11,126 bases of DNA from CAYLPU01 sp964385635 (GTDB lineage: Bacteria > Chloroflexota > Anaerolineae > B4-G1). Shown here in pieces: positions 7,004 through 11,126 of this stretch. The translations under genes and the position numbers were made by a program. Position 1 is the first letter of the stretch. Every line of letters begins with the position of its first letter. Under the pieces are notes generated by a model that saw only the letters and a program-made list of their open reading frames with translations, made no database searches and was not told where the DNA came from. Location: positions 1 to 11,126 of the forward strand of contig CAYLPU010000136.1 in NCBI GenBank assembly GCA_964385635.1, written 5' to 3'.

Positions 7004-7240
7004 CCCTACCCACGGGCGCTGGTGACGCTGCCCGAGGAGGTCTGGGTCAGCGACGCTGCCGGCAACCCAACGGCCGGCCTGCCGTCCGTGGAGGTCTGGG
7101 GAGACCCGGTGGATCCGGGCGGCGACGACTGCGACTGGAGGGCCAGTGGCTCTCGTGACGACGACTCGCCCCCTGCAGGGACGATCTGCGAGTACAGACT
7201 GAGCCTGAGGGCCGACCCGGGCAGCGAGCCGCCAACCTAG
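7001..7240 (+). pseudogene. C-terminal scrap of a secreted or surface protein
   Basis: The frame ending at TAG 7238-7240 reads PYPRALVTLPEEVWVSDAAG, then a DPGGDDCDWRASGSRDDD stretch, ending SEPPT. It looks like the end of an extracytoplasmic beta-rich protein of the kind common in Chloroflexota. The frame can be followed upstream only through the dispersed repeat at 6981, and there is no convincing start, so the 5' part appears lost. The function of the parent protein is unknown. Confidence 0.35.
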
Positions 7241-7554
7241 ACACTCCTCATTAGCCCATCCAGGTCATCGTATTGATACGGTGGCCGCTTCCGAACTGCC
7301 AGCACTGATAAGAGCTTCCACTCTTCCTCAACCAGGTAGACGATTCGCCAAGACGCTATCCGAATACGACACAACTCTACACCTGGCTCCAGTTCTATTC
7401 CCGCCTTGGTTGTATCCAATGGCCGACTATTGTGTGGGCGCGGTTGCTGCTCTAATGCTCGCAGCATACGGATCACCCGTTGGCGCATGTTGTCCGGCAG
7501 CCGGCAAATCTCTTTCCGTACCTGGCCGGTTACCTCAACCTGGTAGGAGGCCAT
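7237..7554 (-). CDS. RelE/ParE-family toxin of a type II toxin-antitoxin pair
   Basis: This 105-aa protein has the size and pattern of the RelE/ParE fold: YQVEVTGQVRKEICRLP at the N terminus, a helical pair with RVIRMLRALEQQP, then RPLDTTKAG, the core strand CRIRIASWRIVYLV (62-75) and the C-terminal RKRPPYQYDDL (88-98). RelE-type members cleave mRNA at the ribosome and ParE-type members poison gyrase; the sequence alone does not decide which. The basic residues of CRIRIASWR and RKR are the likely active or binding surface. The start codon lies inside the antitoxin gene (20-bp overlap), so translation is coupled to it. Its stop overlaps the stop of the convergent fragment at CTAG 7237-7240. 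The gene appears intact. Confidence 0.85.
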   Translation of the reverse strand: MASYQVEVTGQVRKEICRLPDNMRQRVIRMLRALEQQPRPHNSRPLDTTKAGIELEPGVELCRIRIASWRIVYLVEEEWKLLSVLAVRKRPPYQYDDLDGLMRSV

Positions 7555-7792
7555 CCGCTATGAGTTCCTGTTCCAGAGTGTCCAAAGGGATCATATCCAC
7601 CTCTCCAGCCGCCCGTTTTTCCAACCACTCCTGGAGAATGGCGTTATCTTCCTGATCCTCCAGTAGCTCTATCAATCGTTTCCAGGATGCCAGTAGTGTT
7701 TTCCAGGTTGCTAGTGGGATCAGTACATCCGTCTTATCTCCGTTAGAGTCCATCACATATCGCACGGTTGTCAGAGCCTCTGCAATTGTCAT
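7535..7792 (-). CDS. antitoxin of the RelE/ParE-type pair
   Basis: An 85-aa acidic protein (MTIAEALTTVRYVMDSNGDK...) directly upstream of the toxin gene and overlapping it by 20 bp. The N-terminal segment YVMDSNGDKTDVLIPLATW resembles small Phd/RelB-like antitoxins of the 'YVxDxxGxxxxVxIPxxxW' type. A helical stretch follows (LLASWKRLIELLEDQED) and then a toxin-wrapping C terminus ending LIADGLLPG. It should neutralise the toxin and, with it, repress its own promoter. I chose ATG 7792 over ATG 7816 because AGGAGG stands 8 bases ahead of it. An upstream promoter and palindrome fit autoregulation. Confidence 0.82.
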   Translation of the reverse strand: MTIAEALTTVRYVMDSNGDKTDVLIPLATWKTLLASWKRLIELLEDQEDNAILQEWLEKRAAGEVDMIPLDTLEQELIADGLLPG

Positions 7793-7817
7793 GATTTCTT
7801 CCTCCTGCTTTCCCATC

Positions 7818-7830
7818 GACCGCAGCGGTC
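7818..7830. promoter_or_regulatory. palindrome, likely toxin-antitoxin operator
   Basis: GACCGC and GCGGTC form a perfect 6-bp inverted repeat around one central base. It lies between the promoter at 7860-7888 and the antitoxin start, where autoregulatory operators of such modules usually sit. Confidence 0.45.
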
Positions 7831-7859
7831 ACCCTGATCTGCCTCTGTCGAGCCACCCA

Positions 7860-7888
7860 ATGATACAATAAGTCTGCGTCACCGTCAA
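7860..7888 (-). promoter_or_regulatory. promoter of the toxin-antitoxin operon
   Basis: On the minus strand TTGACG (7888-7883) is followed after exactly 17 bases by TATCAT (7865-7860), a strong sigma70-like match. Transcription would start near 7853, about 60 bases ahead of the antitoxin ATG. The -35 box overlaps the TGA of the receptor fragment, so the module has its own promoter at the junction. Confidence 0.65.
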
Positions 7889-8280
7889 ACGAAGAAGGAA
7901 GATGAAGATGCAGGGTGAAGGGAAGATCTCGCCGCCCCGCTTTCTTCACCTCGACCGGTGGCGGTGGGCGAAGGATGTGGAGCCGCAGACTTGCCTGTCA
8001 GCGAATCGCAAACGAGGAATATGGTCGCCTGCCAGCCGGCGACGTACTGTGGCGCGCCTGGGATCGCCTCCACCACCCGCGTGCGATGGGCGGTGCTGCG
8101 CGACAACTCCACCAGGTTCTCCCTGGTGACCCTGGCGATCTCGCTCTGACCCTGGAGCAGGTCATAGTGAGCAATCACACCCATCGGAATCAGAGACAGT
8201 GCCAGAAATGCGACGATCAGTTTGACGCCGATGGACCGACGCAAACTTGTGGGTCGTTCCTTCGCGGGCTTGTTTTTCAC
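7885..8280 (-). pseudogene. truncated N terminus of a membrane sensor (histidine kinase or cyclase type)
   Basis: The frame opens with GTG 8280 (GGAGG 12 bases upstream) and encodes 131 residues. Residues 1-67 look like the start of a bacterial receptor: a basic cytoplasmic end, one membrane helix (LIVAFLALSLIPMGVIAHY, 21-39), then the start of an extracellular sensing domain (LLQGQSEIARVTRENLVELS, 41-60). Such starts belong to Cache/HAMP histidine kinases, methyl-accepting proteins and adenylate cyclases. After about residue 67 the sequence changes to Pro/Ser/Gly-rich text with no domain character and then stops. The rest of the receptor, including any HAMP or kinase domain, is missing. It is either a dead fragment or a new chimeric ORF. 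Confidence 0.5.
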
Positions 8281-8336
8281 GACTCGGCATATTCCTCCAT
8301 CATCCTCGCCATTGTTCGATAAATGCGAAAGTTGCG

Positions 8337-9359
8337 CTACGCCGGCTCAAAGCGGCGTTCGGTCTCCTCGTCCCGTGCATCGTAGCCGAAGATGCGACCG
8401 TGTGCCTCGTGCAGCCGCCTGCTATTGATGTGAGCGTAGATGCGAGTAGTGGCCGGGGAGGCGTGCCCCAGCAGGTCCTGAACCATGGCCAGGTCACCGG
8501 TGACCTCCAGGGCTTTGGTGGCGAAGGAATGGCGTAGGGAATGTGGAGTCAGAGGCTGCTCAATGCCCGCCATTTTCAGGTGAGTGGTAAAGACGCGCCG
8601 AACCGTGTTGGTGGAGATGGGCAACACTTTGTCTCCTGCTCCCCTGTCGTGGCGGGCGAAGACGGGCAGCATGGCGAGCGCCCGGCCTGTCACCCCGTCG
8701 CCCCTGGCGTCGAGGTACACCCGTATGGCGTGCCAGGCCGCGTCATCGAAGTACACGGGGCGCTCTTTGTCCTCCTTGCCGATCACGGTGGCGGTATGCT
8801 GCTCAGCATCTACGTCGCCACGGCACATGCGGACCAACTCGCCTACCCGCATCCCGGTGCAACGTAACGTCTCCAGGATGGCGACGTTGCGCAGCCGGCA
8901 CAGTTCGCGCCGGAGATCACTCTGGGGCGGCACCGAGCGGGCGGCCTGGACCAGCCGAACGACGACCTCCTCGGAGGCCAACTTGGGCAATCGCCGGTAG
9001 CCGCCCTTGCGGAAGTCACGGTAGGCGTGTTTGAGCCGTTCGTGGTCATCGGCCGGGATAGAAGCGAGCCTCTCTCGGATGAGGTAGGTGTAGAAGCGGG
9101 CCAGGGCGGCCAGGTAAGTGCGCAGTGTGGACTTGGGAACATCCCTGCCCCGGAAATGCTCGCCCACCAGCCAGTGCACGAAATCTATGGCGTGGTCGAT
9201 GGTCAGAGAGGTGGTAGGCACAGTGGAGGGGGGTAGGGGGGTCTGGCAAAGATATTCTCTGAAACGGTTGAGGGCTGTAGCATAGGTGGACACGGTTCTC
9301 GATGACTGGCCGATGGCCAGGTCGGCCAGGAATTTGTCGATGGCGTCTTCGATGGTCAC
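8337..9359 (-). CDS. tyrosine recombinase (XerC/XerD-like integrase)
   Basis: A site-specific recombinase with an N-terminal SAM-like, core-binding domain (FLADLAIGQSSRTVSTYATA and on to about residue 100) and a C-terminal catalytic domain. Counting from the longest form (GTG 9386, 349 aa), the catalytic residues are R180 in TGMRVGEL, K204 or K207 in GKEDKERPV, H282 and R285 in HSLRHSF, H308 in LLGHAS and nucleophile Y317 in TRIYAHI. All are present, so the enzyme should be active. I prefer GTG 9359 (340 aa, MTIEDAIDKF) because AGGAG lies 10 bases ahead of it. GTG 9386 sits in the loop of a GGGGCC/GGCCCC hairpin (9379-9395) with no clear ribosome site. A 28-bp Xer-type palindrome is about 100 bp upstream. 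Its role could be dimer resolution, element integration or phase inversion. Confidence 0.9.
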   Translation of the reverse strand: MTIEDAIDKFLADLAIGQSSRTVSTYATALNRFREYLCQTPLPPSTVPTTSLTIDHAIDFVHWLVGEHFRGRDVPKSTLRTYLAALARFYTYLIRERLASIPADDHERLKHAYRDFRKGGYRRLPKLASEEVVVRLVQAARSVPPQSDLRRELCRLRNVAILETLRCTGMRVGELVRMCRGDVDAEQHTATVIGKEDKERPVYFDDAAWHAIRVYLDARGDGVTGRALAMLPVFARHDRGAGDKVLPISTNTVRRVFTTHLKMAGIEQPLTPHSLRHSFATKALEVTGDLAMVQDLLGHASPATTRIYAHINSRRLHEAHGRIFGYDARDEETERRFEPA

Positions 9360-9460
9360 GATGACGGTGCTCCTTCTTGGGGCCACCCAGGCCCCCGCGA
9401 CAGGGTGGGGGGCTCCGGTTTTAGGCCTTGCGCCCTGGAGATGAGCATCCTGGTGCTTAT

Positions 9461-9488
9461 GGTTCGTTTAAGGTCTATTAAACTAACC
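9461..9488. other. 28-bp dif-like palindrome, candidate Xer recombination site
   Basis: Left arm GGTTCGTTTAA (9461-9471), centre GGTCTA (9472-9477), right arm TTAAACTAACC (9478-9488). The arms are inverted repeats matching at 10 of 11 positions around a 6-bp centre, the 11-6-11 layout of bacterial dif sites. Compared by eye with E. coli dif (arms GGTGCGCATAA and TTATGTTAAAT, centre TGTATA), I count 18 of 28 identities, 8 of 11 in the XerC arm. It lies just upstream of a tyrosine recombinase gene, as in single-recombinase Xer systems. The right arm overlaps the stop codon of the gene at 9483, and no T run follows, so it is not a good terminator. Confidence 0.55.
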
Positions 9489-9704
9489 ATATCCCCTGGC
9501 CAGTTCCCCCGCCGCCTCTGCCAACGCAGTTACCAGCGGACGGATCTCGTCAGGCCAGGCGACCACCACCGTGCCTGGCGTGGTCTCCCCGTCCTGCTCT
9601 TGGCTCAAACTGCGCAGCCGCAGCCGTGGGCGTTCGCCCTCAGCCTCAGCACCGGACCAGACCTCTAACACCAGATGATCGTCGGTCACTTGGCTTTCCT
9701 TCAT
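9483..9704 (-). CDS. small hypothetical protein upstream of the recombinase
   Basis: A 73-aa protein starting MKESQVTDDHLVLEVWSGAE. A near-perfect ribosome site, GGGAGGTGA, lies 10 bases ahead of ATG 9704, which makes this start more likely than the one at 9731 and supports a real gene. It is acidic at the N terminus, then rich in Arg and Gln (RPRLRLRSLSQEQDGET), ending in an Ala-rich helix (ALAEAAGELARG). No membrane segment, zinc ligands or known motif is visible, and I do not recognise the family. It ends about 100 bp before the recombinase gene on the same strand, and its stop is inside the dif-like palindrome. It could encode a small accessory or structural protein. Confidence 0.55.
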   Translation of the reverse strand: MKESQVTDDHLVLEVWSGAEAEGERPRLRLRSLSQEQDGETTPGTVVVAWPDEIRPLVTALAEAAGELARGYG

Positions 9705-9843
9705 CGTCGTGTCACCTCCCGCATAAACCACTACCGTCGCCTGTCGGCTTGACTTCCCATGCTGACCCTGTGGACTTAGAATACTAAGCCTAGATTTCGC
9801 ACTTTAACAGTTGAATAGAGAGCAAGACTGGCGGAATCGCCCC
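9705..9843. other. intergenic region between the minus-strand genes and the IS
   Basis: No gene. It contains a short inverted repeat, CTTAG (9775-9779) and CTAAG (9784-9788). It should hold the promoter for the gene ending at 9483, but I found no box pair good enough to call. Confidence 0.3.
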
Positions 9844-9911
9844 TTTTGTGGCAAAGTATAGGTTACCAAACCAACTTGCCGGAGCGATTCCAGATGTACT
9901 TTGCCACAAAA
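9844..9911. repeat. perfect 15-bp inverted repeat at the IS left end
   Basis: TTTTGTGGCAAAGTA (9844-9858) and TACTTTGCCACAAAA (9897-9911) are exact inverted copies separated by 38 bases. The right arm starts inside the candidate transposase ATG (9894-9896 next to it), so a transcript entering from outside would fold the start region into a stem. That is a known way for IS elements to block translation from external promoters. Alternatively it is a 68-bp MITE-like pair of IS ends. Confidence 0.65.
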
Positions 9912-11126
9912 TCCCGAAGTATGCAAGTCCTGGCCTGGCTGATGTGGGCCGTCGTCTGCGTTGTATCGGTCTACGCGCCTGATCAGCGAATAGTGAATGA
10001 GAACGGCTCAACCAGCCCCCCGGTGCTTCTGGGCGTTGTCGCGCACGAAGGGGGAGGTGGCTCACTTGTTCCCTGGTGGCCCAAGCGCCGCTTGCGCAAA
10101 TGGGCCTGGAAGCGGTACTGCACCTTGCGCCGGGCTTACCGCCGTGCGGTGTGGGCAGCGCGTCTGGCCAAACTAGTCTTGGCCGGTGCACTGACTATGG
10201 CTCAGGTTGTGGACTGGCTGACCCGTTCACAACTGCGTCTTCACCTGGGGGCCCTGCCTGTGTTGTATGCCCTACTGGAGGGTACTGCAGGTGCGTGAGA
10301 TCATCAACCGCCACTGTCCAACATCTGCTCAAGTGGACCACGGCACAGTGGCTATGGTGCTGATCCTCAACCGGCTGGTGGCGCCCCGACCGCTCTATCG
10401 CGTGGCCGACTGGCTGGCACGAACAGTGCTGGTCTACACCTTGGGTGTGCCAGCGGAGAAGTTCAACGACGACCGGCTGGCGCGTACCCTGGACGCCATC
10501 AGTGAGCACAGCCGAGACATCTGGCAGGACGTCGTCCATCGAGCACTCGTGCAAGCGGACATCGACTTGGCGATCATCTTCTACGATCTGACAGCCTTCG
10601 CGCTTCATGGTAGCTACGCCAACAGCAAGCACGTGGACTTCGGATTCGCTCACAACACGCCGATGGACAAGCGCAAGTTCAAGACAGGTCTGGATGTGAG
10701 CGCCGATGGCAATGTTCCTACGGAGTATGCATTGTGGTCTGGGAGAACAGCCGACATGGCAACTGTGCAGGAGAACATGGAGCGGCTGTGTCGCCTCCTG
10801 AGAAGCCACGGCTGGTCCGTCCAGGGAACCATCATCATCGGCGACCGGGCCAACCTGAACGACGAGTTGGCCATGGCATACGACGACCACGGCCTGCGCT
10901 ACCTGGCCGGGCTCCAACCTCAGAAGAAGGCCCACCGAGAGCTACTGGTGAGGTATCCCGATGAGCAGTTCTATGCCCTGCCGTTGAACAATGAGCGTGG
11001 ACGGGAAGGCTACTGGGGCAGACCCTGCCAGGTCGTCTTCAAGCACGAAGGCCAACAAGTCACTCACAGGGGACGGAAGTTCCCCCAAAAAGCTGTACCA
11101 CTTGAGGCTGTGTTTATTGTGATTCT
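9894..11126 (+). pseudogene. IS1634-family transposase, frameshifted and truncated by the window edge
   Basis: The first part (ATG 9894, with GGAG 9 bases upstream) reads to LHLGALPVLYALLE near 10280 and then hits TGA at 10296-10298. The frame one base over continues with VREIINRHCPTSAQVDHGTV, NRLVAPRPLYRVADWL, GVPAEKFNDDRLARTLDAI and on to the last base. Removing one G from GAGGGTACT (10278-10286) restores LEVLQVREII, which matches the expected N-terminal DUF4277-like region. So one inserted G splits the gene. The DDE catalytic core shows its first Asp in FYDLTAF (codon 10585-10587) and second in IIGDRAN (10843-10845); the Glu lies beyond the window. The second part could restart at ATG 10267. 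Programmed frameshifting or a sequencing error could give the same picture. Confidence 0.8.

Larger units (their letters stand above)
9844..11126 (+). mobile_element. IS1634-like insertion sequence (left part; right end outside the window)
   Basis: The segment is filled by a transposase reading frame of the IS1634/IS4 superfamily that continues past the window edge. The left boundary is set provisionally at the 15-base sequence TTTTGTGGCAAAGTA (9844-9858), whose exact inverted copy follows at 9897-9911. Either could be the terminal repeat. Confirming the end and the target duplication needs the right end. Confidence 0.6.

Noticed and set aside
9775..9788. CTTAG/CTAAG inverted repeat as an operator or IS end
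   Set aside because: Five-base arms are expected by chance, and no partner or matching site was found.
10195..10935. Minus-strand open frame of 246 codons opposite the transposase
   Set aside because: The plus strand has clear IS1634 transposase motifs over the same bases; the antisense frame has none.
1..11126. CRISPR array, tRNA or rRNA genes
   Set aside because: No regularly spaced direct repeats, tRNA cloverleaf or rRNA-like sequence was seen on either strand.

Overview
The window looks like a piece of a GC-rich bacterial chromosome, probably a member of Chloroflexota. The clues are an anchored surface protein with a long Thr/Pro linker and copies of a short palindromic repeat that encodes SEVEG or STGSGQA-type peptides. 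No rRNA, tRNA or housekeeping gene is present to confirm this, so the lineage is an inference.

Positions 1-5001, plus strand, hold the 3' end of a phage-defence operon of the BREX/Pgl type. A truncated upstream gene (1-79) overlaps by one base (TAATG) an unidentified 327-aa protein (79-1062). Four bases later comes pglZ (1067-3454), an alkaline-phosphatase-superfamily protein. It is followed by a short-form brxL (3571-5001; the frame is open from 3478), an AAA+ ATPase with no C-terminal Lon protease domain. PglZ next to BrxL is found in type 1 and type 4 BREX. The short BrxL and the absence of brxA, brxB or pglX in what can be seen point toward a type 4-like or mixed locus. The genes that would settle this lie upstream of the window.

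Positions 5002-5454 are non-coding but carry a good sigma70-like promoter (5213-5241) and several palindromes. They lead into a membrane-anchored Thr/Pro-rich surface protein (5455-6396).

Positions 6397-7240 are an eroded zone: REP-like repeats, a primase-like scrap, a lower-GC island with a doubtful ORF, and the C-terminal scrap of a surface protein. Positions 7237-9704 are read on the minus strand. In transcription order they hold a small unidentified gene, a tyrosine recombinase, a truncated membrane-receptor N terminus, and a RelE/ParE-type toxin-antitoxin pair with its own promoter and a likely operator. Next to the recombinase gene is a 28-bp palindrome with the 11-6-11 architecture of a Xer/dif site.

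From 9844 to the window end an IS1634-like insertion sequence begins. Its transposase is frameshifted near 10280 and runs off the window. Overall, a defence operon sits beside a recombination-prone accessory region with a recombinase, a candidate recombination site, a toxin-antitoxin module, an IS and several gene fragments.
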